Assembly: GCF_003994465.1 (NCBI RefSeq) | Contig: NZ_RZNX01000004.1 | Coordinates: 15,997-79,996 of the forward strand | Reading direction: 5' to 3' | Length of the DNA stretch: 64,000 nucleotides | From: Paenibacillus zeisoli | Lineage (GTDB): Bacteria; Bacillota; Bacilli; Paenibacillales; Paenibacillaceae | In this document: positions 57,101 to 64,000 of the stretch, in pieces | How the letters are laid out: every line of letters begins with the position of its first letter | Position numbering within the stretch: position 1 is the first letter of the stretch | Notes under the pieces: generated by a model | Told to the model about the DNA's origin: nothing | The model's database searches: none | What the model saw: only the letters and a program-made list of their open reading frames with translations | Program-made: the position numbers and the translations under genes

Positions 57101-59403
57101 AAGCAACAGCGAAGCCAGGGTATCACTTTGTAGAATGGCAGGACGGGAATGGTACTAGTGTAAGCACGAATCCAACCTTTGTTCCGCAGAAGGTTGACGG
57201 CAGCTACGTGTCAGGTACGTACACCGCTGTCTTTGCAGCGAATACTTACCATATAACGTATGATCTTGATGGCGGAAAGACCGCATCCTCGAACCCGACT
57301 ACCTATACCACTGAGAATGACAGCTTTACGCTGATCAACCCGACAAAACCAGGGTATACCTTCGGGGGATGGACAGGAACGGGGCTATCAGATCCTACCG
57401 TTACGGTCATAGTAGATACGGGTTCTACAGGCGATCGGAGTTACTCCGCGACATGGACTGCCAACACTTCTTCTGTGACATTGGATGCGAACGGCGGCAC
57501 TGGAGGAAGCAGCAGTGTAACTGCAATATATGACCAACCGATGCCGGAGGCGGAAGCTCCGAGTCGGACGGGCTATGCATTCATCGGATACTTTGACCGA
57601 ACTAGCGGTGGAACGAAGTATTACAACGCGGATATGAGCAGTGCGAAGAACTGGGATAACACCGGTTCAACCGTGACGCTCTATGCGCAGTGGCAATCAA
57701 CAGCTGGCTATGATGTAGTCGGTACCGTAGTTGATGAGGCTACTCCTCCGGTTCACATACAGGGAGCGAAGGTTGAGATTGTAAAAGGTAACACCTCTTA
57801 CGGAGATACGGGGACTACGGACGCAGAGGGTAACTTTACGATCCATAATGTACCGGCAGGCACGTATAACTTGAGGATAACTTTGAATGAGAAAACAGCC
57901 ATCATTGCGATTATAGTCAAGGGAGAGACAAGGGTCATACACCTGGGGAATGTAATATTCCCGTACAATGCTAGCAGTGCATTAAACCTGCAAGGCAATG
58001 GCACGCCGGCCATTGTAATCGATAATCTGCACCCTGAGGCAGAGGATTACCTTTTGAAAGAGAAGAATAATACAGGCTTCGCCAAGGTTGAAATGAAGAT
58101 CGGAAAGATTGATGAAGCGACGAGCGATACCCACGCCTTGGAAGCAATGAGTAATATCAAACCTAAGGCACGGAACGATAATTTAACCATTGGCCTCTAC
58201 CTGGACATGACCATTGAGAAATTTTATCGTATCACCGAAGCGGAAGTGTGGAATTCAGAGGGACTTATCGGACAAACGAAAGGGCTAATTAAAGTTATTA
58301 TTCCTATCCCTTCAGACTTGTATGGCAAGTCCGGTTATGCTGTGTATCGCTATCACGGAAATGCAGTGAATTTTATCAACTCGGTTCCGAATGCAGATGG
58401 AGAATATCTTGCATATGATTCATCTGATCAGACGCTTACGCTCTATGTTAGAAACTTTTCAGTCTACGCTATAGCTTATAATAATCCACAAGTAGAAGTT
58501 CCTTCAGGCACAGGCGGCGGAACGCAGGCCAACTTTGCTGTTACCTTTGATGGGGACGGAGGTACTTCATCTACAACAACGCAATCTGTGGCTATCGGGG
58601 ATCTGTTAACCAAACCTGCAGATCCAATAAGAACTGGCTATATCTTTGATGGTTGGTATAAAGCCGATGGCAGCAAGTGGAACTTTAGCACGGATAGGGT
58701 ATACTCGAATATCACGCTGACAGCCAAATGGACAGTTGCCGCTACGGATGCGCCAGCTCTGGATAAGGTTAACCATTTTGCCTATATGAAAGGATATCCT
58801 GACAGAACCTTTGGCTCTGAGAAGAATATGACCAGGGCGGAAGCTACTGTGATGTTTGCCCGTCTATTGGTCAATAAAATGGATGTTGGCAAAAGTTATC
58901 CATCCAAGTTCAAAGATATTGATAGTAGGCGATGGTATGCAAATGCCATTGGATATATGGAGCAATACGGCATTATCTCGGGTTACTCAGGCGGAACCTT
59001 TAGGCCGAATGCGCCGATAACTCGTGCAGAATTTGCGGCAATGTCATCTCGGTTTGATAAGCTGATCACAGGCGAGCCCGTTATTTTCACCGATGTGAAG
59101 GATAATTACTGGGCCAAAGATTACATTTCCTTTGCTTCTTCCAAAGGATGGATCAAGGGATATCAGGACGGCACTTTCCGGCCTGAGCAATCCATCACTC
59201 GTGCTGAAGTGGTAAGTTTGGCAAACCGTATGCTTGAGAGATCTAGCGACAAAAGCTATCTTACAGCACATAAAGATGTACTCAGTGAATACGTAGATCT
59301 AACAACCGGCCACTGGGCTTACTACGATATTATGGAAGCAACCAATGCCCATGATTACGAGAAGAATGCAAACGGTGAAACTTGGATTCATCCTAAGAAG
59401 TAG
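54181..59403 (+). CDS. S-layer-anchored InlB-type repeat surface protein
   Basis: The 1740-residue exported protein starts with a signal peptide (MRLRGLSVLLCFSIVLSMFP, cut near ANA-EAW). Residues about 30-262 form an N-terminal module, possibly lectin-like. About a dozen Listeria-Bacteroides (Flg_new) repeats follow from residue 265 to about 1175, of the type YTVTFNGNGG...GYSFIEWN...YAIW. Next are a carboxypeptidase-regulatory-like domain (1177-1245), an unassigned domain (to about 1445), one more repeat (1451-1520) and three SLH domains (from 1524) with TRAE motifs that bind secondary cell-wall polymer. The role is probably adhesion or cell-surface structure. Confidence 0.93.
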   Translation: MRLRGLSVLLCFSIVLSMFPLKSLPANAEAWSLRDAAGWKAVYPANNQNDYQHDQQTGSGSVSQDIVGDANYPSTFMHFTDTEIALRVRVNHIDGGTDAANYQFKNFSFAGIDADLNGSVDFFLGIYNPTGNNGRLGIYGSNSGYANTGPSTTGISGKPLMAFKPVNNVNYSITKAADGSNFDGNSDYFISYKFSVADIKSALAAKGYNFDSSTPFRFMTGTAAQDNSFNQDLNGMDRTGWSSKGTWNSLGVFSNVVSANGSIPYYTVNFDKNTGDTEASPAFKVIQAGGTTLGSLPVLPTKRSMYFQEWNTKPDGTGETITANTVINASTSVYAIWGDKKVYTVTFMNGTDTLTTVPTKNGIVGDNMPSVPVGKQPYFIGWNTTSSGTGSWLNSTTAVTQNTTVYAIFTNSGESAVFFNNYTPNGGSIVATLYSNGNSGNFGGGGLPTITRTGYVFGGWYNNTAGTGTAVTTLGKGSAGNYYAKWTPAVYTVTFNGNGGSDPVNNVPDNKAITNGTFGDMPTAKPTRTGYSFIEWNRSPDGSGEAIYPSTVISESATVYAIWKASKTVTFNVNGGEGENQLISAVDGKLDYLPQPPFRENYTFLGWGTSAGATTVVNIQDVTAYTELFAVWSPVYTVNFDANQGDWEGSAQTSILTAYGSVLYIPEAPVRENYVFGGWNTGADGNGVPFTLSTSVTKDNTTVYAKWASSASAFTVKFEANGGSSIDDMTTNQIEAAPASAKPGYTLEGWYSDPGLNTDKKVSFPYQVTANTTLYAKWTANTSSVTLSDNGGSGGSESVTAAYDQPMPDAAVPNRTGYTFTGYYDQASGGTKYYNADMSSAKDWDKTESASTLYAQWEAAVYAVTFDANGGQYAGGTATADLNQTYDSNYELPSVNPTRSGYTFASWNLQDDGKGTTITGNTKVKEAGAHHVYAVWTEVGSVMINYAANDTSYGTVSQANESLNPETSTASGSEATAKPGYHFVEWQDGNGTSVSTNPTFVPQKVDGSYVSGTYTAVFAANTYHITYDLDGGKTASSNPTTYTTENDSFTLINPTKPGYTFGGWTGTGLSDPTVTVIVDTGSTGDRSYSATWTANTSSVTLDANGGTGGSSSVTAIYDQPMPEAEAPSRTGYAFIGYFDRTSGGTKYYNADMSSAKNWDNTGSTVTLYAQWQSTAGYDVVGTVVDEATPPVHIQGAKVEIVKGNTSYGDTGTTDAEGNFTIHNVPAGTYNLRITLNEKTAIIAIIVKGETRVIHLGNVIFPYNASSALNLQGNGTPAIVIDNLHPEAEDYLLKEKNNTGFAKVEMKIGKIDEATSDTHALEAMSNIKPKARNDNLTIGLYLDMTIEKFYRITEAEVWNSEGLIGQTKGLIKVIIPIPSDLYGKSGYAVYRYHGNAVNFINSVPNADGEYLAYDSSDQTLTLYVRNFSVYAIAYNNPQVEVPSGTGGGTQANFAVTFDGDGGTSSTTTQSVAIGDLLTKPADPIRTGYIFDGWYKADGSKWNFSTDRVYSNITLTAKWTVAATDAPALDKVNHFAYMKGYPDRTFGSEKNMTRAEATVMFARLLVNKMDVGKSYPSKFKDIDSRRWYANAIGYMEQYGIISGYSGGTFRPNAPITRAEFAAMSSRFDKLITGEPVIFTDVKDNYWAKDYISFASSKGWIKGYQDGTFRPEQSITRAEVVSLANRMLERSSDKSYLTAHKDVLSEYVDLTTGHWAYYDIMEATNAHDYEKNANGETWIHPKK

Positions 59404-59430
59404 GGGAGAAGAAATCAGGCAGTAACAGTA

Positions 59431-59456
59431 AAGAGGGGCGCTCAGCCCCTCTTTTT
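59431..59456 (+). terminator. Terminator of the surface protein gene
   Basis: AAGAGGGGC-GCTCA-GCCCCTCTTTTTG is a perfect 9-bp stem with a T-run, 28 bp after the stop. Confidence 0.93.
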
Positions 59457-59642
59457 GTTTGCTGGGATGATAGTTAACTTACCAAAAAGTTATATTCTGT
59501 TTGGATCAATCCAAGAACGATCAGAATGGTGTGGTAATATGAACAAAGAAGGGTACATAGGAGCAAGTACTACTATTTCGCAAGGGGGATTAGTACCATA
59601 ATACAAAAACTAAAACAAACTACAAAACGGCTCAAATCCAAT

Positions 59643-59978
59643 TTGATTGTACTGTATCTATCTTACAGAGACCCTAGAGTGAAATGGTATGCAAAACTGT
59701 TCACACTGTGTGTTGTGGCGTATGCATTTAGTCCCATCGATTTAATTCCCGATTTCATCCCGATACTAGGCTATGTTGACGATTTGATCATCGTCCCGCT
59801 GGGCATAGTCCTTGCCCTTAAGATGATACCTGGGGAGGTTATTGAAGAGAATAAAGTGAAGGCCCAGGAGATTCAAGGAAAGCCCAAGAACTGGCTTACA
59901 GCTGCTCTGTTCATAGTCGTATGGATACTGCTTGCAATTTGGATTGCATGGTATGTTTATAAAAAATTCAGTCATTAG
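59643..59978 (+). CDS. DUF1232 (YkvA-like) membrane protein
   Basis: This 111-residue protein has the DUF1232 core YLSYRDPRVKWYAKLFTLCVVAYAFSPIDLIPDFIPILGYVDDL near residue 5 and a C-terminal membrane helix (LTAALFIVVWILLAIWIAWYVY). Function unknown. The first standard start is TTG 59643, but protein-like frame (QKLKQTTKRLKSN) extends to AAGGGGGATTAGTACCATA, so the real start may be a rare ATA (59598 or 59601). A hairpin with T-rich tail follows. Confidence 0.8.
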   Translation: MIVLYLSYRDPRVKWYAKLFTLCVVAYAFSPIDLIPDFIPILGYVDDLIIVPLGIVLALKMIPGEVIEENKVKAQEIQGKPKNWLTAALFIVVWILLAIWIAWYVYKKFSH

Positions 59979-60052
59979 ACATAGATAAAACCGACTTTTA
60001 ACGGTTCACAGTGCGGTATCGGAGTAAGGTCAAATCACACGAATACAATGAA

Positions 60053-60100
60053 AAGCCGATCGATAATCAGGAAATCACTTCTGATTGTCCTCGGCTTATT
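60053..60100 (+). terminator. Probable terminator of the DUF1232 gene
   Basis: AAGCCGA pairs with TCGGCTT, with inner pairing ATAATCAG/CTGATTGT, followed by ATTTCTG. Imperfect stem, weak T-run. Confidence 0.55.
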
Positions 60101-60199
60101 TCTGTTAAGCCTGACCCTTGGTAAATATAAGAATATTTGACTAGAAAGGAACGGGAAAATCATTACCATTTCCTCATTGCTTATCAATGGAACTAATAT

Positions 60200-60218
60200 G
60201 ATAATGATAATCGTTATC
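60200..60218. promoter_or_regulatory. Fur box
   Basis: GATAATGATAATCGTTATC differs from the classical 19-bp Fur box GATAATGATAATCATTATC at one position. It lies 28 bp before the DoxX start, so iron-dependent repression is likely. Confidence 0.85.
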
Positions 60219-60246
60219 AATATATGAATTTATTGGAGGTATAATC

Positions 60247-60756
60247 GTGTTTTTAAATTTTTTAAGGGAAAACCGCTATGTATCCGTACTTCTTACTGTG
60301 CTCCGAGTGTATCTTGGATGGCTTTGGCTGAGTGCTGGGTGGGAGAAAATTTCGAGCGGAAAGTTTGATGCTAGCGGCTTCCTGAATGGGGCTGTTGCAA
60401 AAATGACTGGAGACCACCCGTTAGTTCAACCCTGGTGGGGAACCTTCGTGAAAGAGGTCGCATTACCGAATGTAGATTTTTTTAACGTGTTAGTACCATG
60501 GGGAGAGTTTCTGGTAGGTCTGGGTTTAATCTTTGGAATTTTTACGTCATTCTCCATACTCATGGGGCTAACTATGAACTTCGCATATCTGTTATCAGGA
60601 ACGACAAGTACAAATCCGCAAATGGTTATACTGGGAATGTTTATCCTTGTTGCAGGATGGAATGCTGGAAAAATCGGCTTGGATCGCTGGTTCCTGCCGT
60701 TGCTCGGGAAGTTGGCGAATAAAAGAGGCGGTATTGAGCAGGTGTCGCCAAATTGA
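60247..60756 (+). CDS. DoxX-family membrane protein, Fur-regulated
   Basis: This 169-residue protein has four membrane helices and the DoxX pattern: VSVLLTVLRVYLGWLWLSAGWEKI at residue 12, VLVPWGEFLVGLGLIFGIFT near residue 82, and then MGLTMNFAYLLSGTTSTNPQMV near residue 105. DoxX proteins are poorly known; some act in thiosulfate oxidation or in oxidative-stress complexes with SodA. The GTG follows TTGGAGGT. A near-perfect Fur box sits in its promoter, which suggests a job under iron limitation. Confidence 0.85.
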   Translation: MFLNFLRENRYVSVLLTVLRVYLGWLWLSAGWEKISSGKFDASGFLNGAVAKMTGDHPLVQPWWGTFVKEVALPNVDFFNVLVPWGEFLVGLGLIFGIFTSFSILMGLTMNFAYLLSGTTSTNPQMVILGMFILVAGWNAGKIGLDRWFLPLLGKLANKRGGIEQVSPN

Positions 60757-60865
60757 GGGAGCCTCTACTTTAATTATAGTACAGTAAGCCCATGATTTAC
60801 AGACTACCATTTTTGGAATTCATGCCCTATATTGTTGTATATCATATTGAAAGAGGTGTACCTGT

Positions 60866-61282
60866 ATGAATTCCAACAATGACGTTTTAGATCGTGGGCC
60901 TTTTTTTCATGGAACTAAAGCAGAACTGAAAATTGGCGATTTGTTAGAACCACAATACCTGTCAAATTACCAAGATAAAAAATCCAACCATATATACTTT
61001 ACTGCAACATTAGAGGCGGCTAAGTGGGGTGCTGAATTAGCAAAGTCCGGTTCAAAGGAAAGAATATATGTTGTTGAACCACAAGGTGAATTTGAGAATG
61101 ACCCCAATGTAACGGACAAGAAGTTTCCAGGGAATCCAACACGGTCTTACAGATCTAAGTTCCCACTCAAAATTGTAGCTGAGCTGGGTTCGTGGGAGAG
61201 ACATTCTGATGAACAGATTAATCATATGATTGCCTCTATAAATAAGCTGCATGAAGAAGGTAAATTTGTGATCTATGATTAA
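60866..61282 (+). CDS. arr: NAD+-rifampin ADP-ribosyltransferase (rifamycin resistance)
   Basis: Arr transfers ADP-ribose from NAD to the C23 hydroxyl of rifamycins, which inactivates the drug. The 138-residue product has the family's full length and motifs: GPFFHGTKAELKIGDLLEP at residue 11, NHIYFTATLEAAKWGAELA near residue 42, RIYVVEPQGEFENDPNVTDKKFPGNPTRSYRS near residue 66 and an ending with WERHSDEQINHM. ATG follows GAAAGAGGTG. It is a single gene with a strong terminator and backbone-like composition, so it looks resident rather than freshly acquired. Confidence 0.93.
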   Translation: MNSNNDVLDRGPFFHGTKAELKIGDLLEPQYLSNYQDKKSNHIYFTATLEAAKWGAELAKSGSKERIYVVEPQGEFENDPNVTDKKFPGNPTRSYRSKFPLKIVAELGSWERHSDEQINHMIASINKLHEEGKFVIYD

Positions 61283-61296
61283 TGCTGAATGTTATG

Positions 61297-61326
61297 AGGG
61301 ACGGAAGCTTAATTCCGTCCCTTTTT
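61297..61326 (+). terminator. arr terminator
   Basis: AGGGACGGAA-GCTTAA-TTCCGTCCCTTTTT is a perfect 10-bp stem with a T-run. Confidence 0.93.
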
Positions 61327-61372
61327 GGTGTTTGGAATTTGACAGTACTTATTAATCAATTAACAATCTAAA

Positions 61373-61391
61373 TTTATTGTAAAACAATAAA
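61373..61391. promoter_or_regulatory. Palindrome TTTATTGT-AAA-ACAATAAA, putative operator
   Basis: A perfect 8-bp inverted repeat with 3-bp centre lies upstream of the DUF2975 gene and downstream of a -35-like TTGACA (61339). Another half-site, ACAATAAA, is at about 61416. It may bind the YozG-like regulator encoded by the same operon. Confidence 0.5.
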
Positions 61392-61440
61392 AATTATGTT
61401 AAATTCAAAATGAAAACAATAAAGAGGGGTGCATGTTCAG

Positions 61441-61926
61441 GTGCATGTGATCGAACGAGGAAGAACGCTTTTTTTAAAGGCAACGGTGTATCTTATTGGA
61501 GTATTAATTCTTGCTGTGTGTATATTTGGATTGCCATCGATCGGCAGGGAAGCTGCAGAGGCTTTCCCGGACAATTGGGTATACCCTGTGGTTGTGATCA
61601 TGTATATTTCGGTGATCCCGTTATTTGTGGCCTTGTATCAGGCATTAAAGCTCTTAAGCTACATTGATAAGAACACCGCATTCTCCGAGTTATCCGTACT
61701 GGCGCTAAAGGTGATCAAACACTGCGCTGTTACCATCAGTATTTTGCATGCGGCCTGCCTGCCGTTCCTCTATCTGATTGCGGATTTAGACGATGCTCCA
61801 GGTCTCATCCTCTTCGGAATGGTTATTCCCGCCGCTTCCATGGTTATTGCCGTCTTTGCCGCCGTTCTTCAAAGGCTGCTGAAAAGTGCAATTGATATCC
61901 AATCAGAGAATGATCTGACGGTCTGA
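61441..61926 (+). CDS. DUF2975-family membrane protein (YoaS-like)
   Basis: This protein of about 161 residues has four membrane helices: FLKATVYLIGVLILAVCIFG, WVYPVVVIMYISVIPLFVAL, TISILHAACLPFLYLIADL and LILFGMVIPAASMVIAVFAA. The layout, with KVIKHCAVTISILH in the middle, fits DUF2975. In Bacillus such genes pair with a small Cro/CI regulator (yoaS-yozG), as here with an 11-bp gap. GTG 61441 lies 11 bp after AAAGAGGGG; the GTG at 61429 overlaps the site. Function unknown. Confidence 0.82.
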   Translation: MHVIERGRTLFLKATVYLIGVLILAVCIFGLPSIGREAAEAFPDNWVYPVVVIMYISVIPLFVALYQALKLLSYIDKNTAFSELSVLALKVIKHCAVTISILHAACLPFLYLIADLDDAPGLILFGMVIPAASMVIAVFAAVLQRLLKSAIDIQSENDLTV

Positions 61927-61937
61927 GGTGAGATAAC

Positions 61938-62144
61938 ATGGCGATTATAATCAATATTGACGTGATGTTGGCTAAACGCAAAATGAGTGTGACAGAGCTG
62001 TCGGAGAAGGTCGGGATCACGATGTCCAATCTCTCCATACTGAAGAACGGTAAAGCGAAGGCGATTCGGATATCGACATTAGAGGCAATTTGCAAGGCGT
62101 TAGAGTGTCAGCCTGGAGATATTCTGGAATACCGAGCAGACTAG
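61938..62144 (+). CDS. YozG-like Cro/CI helix-turn-helix regulator
   Basis: This 68-residue protein is almost wholly an HTH_XRE/YozG domain: MAIIINIDVMLAKRKMSVTE at the start, LSEKVGITMSNLSILKNGKA as the helix-turn-helix, then KAIRISTLEAICKALECQPG and DILEY. It is probably a repressor of its own operon with the DUF2975 gene. ATG follows TGAGGTGAG and the preceding stop by 11 bp. The palindrome at 61373 is a candidate operator. Confidence 0.9.
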   Translation: MAIIINIDVMLAKRKMSVTELSEKVGITMSNLSILKNGKAKAIRISTLEAICKALECQPGDILEYRAD

Positions 62145-62251
62145 TGAATGAATGGGGATTAGATAGTACACTGTTAGTAGATCTTTCTGAGTATAAGTAG
62201 TATGAAATAAGCCAGTAAGGATGGAATACATGGTGTTAGGAGGAAGCAAAA

Positions 62252-62839
62252 ATGACCGAGAAAAGCGAGATCAGCAGCAGTACAAAAGAACTGTCATCCG
62301 AACAAAAAGAAGAACTGTTTGGACTATTGAAGTCCCGTTTTGAGAAGAACAGGAACCTTCACTCAGGTCTGGAATGGACCCAGGTAGAAGCCAGGCTTGA
62401 AGAAACGGGAAGGGATAAGCTGTGGTCGCTCAGTGAAATGGAGAGAACCGGAGGCGAACCAGACGTGGCCGGTCATGATTCAAAGACGGGTGAATATATT
62501 TTCGTTGACTGCTCAGCGGAAAGTCCTAAAGGACGCCGAAGTGTATGTTATGACCGTGAAGCCCTGGAGTCTAGGAAGGAACACAAACCACAGAATAGCG
62601 CAGTAGATATGGCTGCCGATATGGGCATTGAACTCCTTACGGAGGAGCAATACCGGGAGCTGCAGGAACTGGGCAATTTCGACCGGAAGACTTCGAGTTG
62701 GGTGAAGACGCCTTCCAGAATCAGAGAACTCGGAGGAGCGATCTTCTGCGACCGCCGCTATGACACGGTCTTTGTGTATCACAATGGGGCGGAATCCTAT
62801 TATGCTGCTAGGGGATTTAGGGGCTCGCTAAGAGTCTGA
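62252..62839 (+). CDS. DUF4256-family protein
   Basis: This 195-residue soluble protein has the DUF4256 pattern: LFGLLKSRFEKNRNLHSGLEW at residue 22, LWSLSEMERTGGEPDVAGHD near residue 55, YIFVDCSAESPKGRRSVCYD near residue 80 and MGIELLTEEQYRELQELGNFD near residue 123, ending with IFCDRRYDTVFVYHNGAESY. No function is known. ATG follows AGGAGG. A single gene, followed by a terminator at 62960. Confidence 0.88.
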   Translation: MTEKSEISSSTKELSSEQKEELFGLLKSRFEKNRNLHSGLEWTQVEARLEETGRDKLWSLSEMERTGGEPDVAGHDSKTGEYIFVDCSAESPKGRRSVCYDREALESRKEHKPQNSAVDMAADMGIELLTEEQYRELQELGNFDRKTSSWVKTPSRIRELGGAIFCDRRYDTVFVYHNGAESYYAARGFRGSLRV

Positions 62840-62959
62840 TTAGACTGTGGCATCAGCATGAAGCGGGCGCCAACGCGCCTACACATCATGCAAGTTATCC
62901 TTGCCTATTCGGCGCTAACTCGAGTAAAAGTCATGAAATGACCGGGTTTCCGGGCAAGC

Positions 62960-62987
62960 AAAGCCCCTTCTTATGGAAGGGGCTTTT
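62960..62987. terminator. Terminator between convergent DUF4256 and DGC genes
   Basis: AAAGCCCCTTC-TTAT-GGAAGGGGCTTTT is a perfect stem. The T-run is on the plus strand and the A-run before the stem lets it also serve the minus strand. Confidence 0.9.
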
Positions 62988-63006
62988 GGATTTGAGTCTA
63001 TACGGA

Positions 63007-63366
63007 TCACTGAGCGGTTAGTTCAAGAATCTTATGATATGCGCTCAGGAATTGTTCTGGATCAGGGTCCTCTCCTAATCGCTTGGGTACATCAAATTTA
63101 GATAAATCGAAGTGATACTGGGGCTCCAAGTCTTGCTTAGCTAGACAGCTCTTGCAGCAGGACAAAGGACAACCGTCGATGGCAATGATGGGACGTCCCG
63201 ACTTGGCTGTTCTGACAAGAGGTTTGACATCCCCACCGACACCCGCGATACAGGACATTTCAGCTATGTTGTCCCGGTCCATTCTAATTGCAATCATGTT
63301 GGCAGTCTGTGCAGCCGAGGAACAACCGGAACAGGAATAGACAAGAGGCAGATCATTTCTTCTCAT
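63007..63366 (-). CDS. Putative zinc-binding DGC-domain protein
   Basis: This 119-residue protein has the DGC pattern with conserved Cys: LVYSCSGCSSAAQTANMIAI at residue 8, MSCIAGVGGDVKPLVRTAKS near residue 37, and IIAIDGCPLSCCKSCLAKQD near residue 61 (the DGC triplet at 64-66 and a C-x2-CC-x2-C cluster). It probably binds zinc or another metal; some relatives are encoded near nitrate or thioredoxin genes. The start at 63366 is preceded by GTGAGGGTG. Function not proven. Confidence 0.85.
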   Translation of the reverse strand: MRRNDLPLVYSCSGCSSAAQTANMIAIRMDRDNIAEMSCIAGVGGDVKPLVRTAKSGRPIIAIDGCPLSCCKSCLAKQDLEPQYHFDLSKFDVPKRLGEDPDPEQFLSAYHKILELTAQ

Positions 63367-63572
63367 TTGGCACCCTCACTCACTTATAAATTTTCTAGGT
63401 ATCATAACCTGAGTTTGCCGAATGAACTGTGAGGGCGGTCACTTCCTAAGATTTTCAAACGAAACCTATTTTGTCAGTATTTGCTTGTCAGCTGCATGCT
63501 GCAGTATAGTGGGCAAAGATGAGCAAAATGATTAGATATAGAAATCAGCCTAATTTTAGAGGAGGATTTGTG

Positions 63573-64000
63573 GTGACTGAGAGAATACTGCCTTTTACGA
63601 GTGATAGATTGGGACACTGTACTGAGCTTTATGTTCAGGTATTTAATAGTGAACCCTGGAAAGAAACCTGGACTCGGCCTACTGCGGAAGAAAGACTTAC
63701 TGACCTGTTGAATACACCGAAGTCCTTTGGTTTTGTGTTATACGATCATGATCAATTAATTGGATTTATTGCGGGAAATAGCAAAAAGTCATATGCAGGA
63801 TTAACCTTTTACCTTGCTGAGCTCTGTATAAACAATCAAATTCAGGGCAAAGGCTATGGATCTAAACTGCTTCTTCATTTGGAGAATGAACTTAGGAAGA
63901 TCGGCGTTCAAAGCATTTATTTATTAACGGCAAACGGAGGGCTTGCAGAGACGTTTTATCTGAAAAATGGCTACAAAATCAATGAGAACAGGATAGTTAT
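63573..64000 (+). CDS. GNAT-family N-acetyltransferase, cut by window end
   Basis: The open frame runs past the window end; about 142 residues are visible. It starts MTERILPFTSDRLGHCTELY (GTG after GAGGAGG). The acetyl-CoA binding site is LAELCINNQIQGKGYGSKLL near residue 85, with the Q-x-x-G-x-G loop, followed by the typical ENELRKIGVQSIYLLTANGG LAETFYLKNGYK that ends GNAT domains. The acceptor substrate cannot be read. The protein is nearly complete: the domain normally ends a few residues further on. Confidence 0.85.
   Translation, partial: MTERILPFTSDRLGHCTELYVQVFNSEPWKETWTRPTAEERLTDLLNTPKSFGFVLYDHDQLIGFIAGNSKKSYAGLTFYLAELCINNQIQGKGYGSKLLLHLENELRKIGVQSIYLLTANGGLAETFYLKNGYKINENRIV

Noticed and set aside
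54970..58740. Regular repeats in this block considered as a CRISPR array
   Set aside because: They are coding repeats of a surface protein, diverged at DNA level and about 200 bp long, not short identical repeats with unique spacers.
1..64000. tRNA and rRNA genes
   Set aside because: No tRNA-like GGTTCGANTCC arms with an acceptor stem and no rRNA sequence were noticed. A covariance-model scan would be needed to exclude them fully.

Overview
The window comes from a Gram-positive Bacillales genome, most likely a Paenibacillus or close relative. Shine-Dalgarno sites are strong, GTG and TTG starts are common, there is an S-layer-anchored surface protein, and the backbone order purM-purN-purH-purD ... 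yerB-like ... yerC-like ... dgkB-rlmCD follows the Bacillus subtilis chromosome. Backbone genes have moderate GC content. The accessory blocks are visibly AT-rich.

Layout. 0-5.2 kb holds the end of the de novo purine operon (purM, purN, purH, purD). 5.4-22.4 kb is ordinary backbone: a ring-cleaving dioxygenase, ilvA, small membrane proteins, DinB, an alpha/beta hydrolase, a heme-type membrane protein, a DODA-type dioxygenase, a YerB lipoprotein, a DUF47-Pit phosphate importer pair, CorA, a YqfQ-like protein, YerC, a CbiX/SirB protein, DgkB and the rRNA methyltransferase RlmCD.

22.4-37.4 kb is a two-part defence island at the 3' end of rlmCD. The rlmCD 3' coding end occurs three times (about 22.38, 32.00 and 37.33 kb), and the copies bracket two cassettes. 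Cassette 1 is a type IC-like restriction-modification locus in the order hsdM-hsdS-anticodon nuclease (PrrC-like)-hsdR, followed by a broken YdbC gene, three unknown genes and a DUF6602 protein. Cassette 2 starts next to a decayed serine-recombinase tail and carries a PD-(D/E)XK nuclease of DUF4297/Cap4 type, a HerA-like ATPase and a DUF262 protein with an HNH-like C-terminus. This looks like stepwise build-up of anti-phage systems at one attachment site.

37.7-46.8 kb is a mixed zone: two broken small genes, a YcaQ/AlkX-type glycosylase, a frameshifted glucose/sorbosone dehydrogenase, a Dus enzyme, a MITE-like repeat, and three accessory genes (a PD-(D/E)XK-like protein, an HNH protein and an unknown). 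46.9-52.2 kb is an anaerobic module: hcp diverges from a two-gene 2-oxoacid:ferredoxin oxidoreductase, with two FNR-like palindromes between them. 52.4-64 kb carries a DUF6463 membrane protein behind twin operators, a macrodomain protein, a 1740-residue S-layer-anchored repeat protein, DUF1232, a DoxX protein behind a Fur box, a rifampin ADP-ribosyltransferase (arr), a DUF2975/YozG pair, DUF4256, a DGC zinc-binding protein and a GNAT acetyltransferase cut by the window end. No rRNA, tRNA or CRISPR array was seen.
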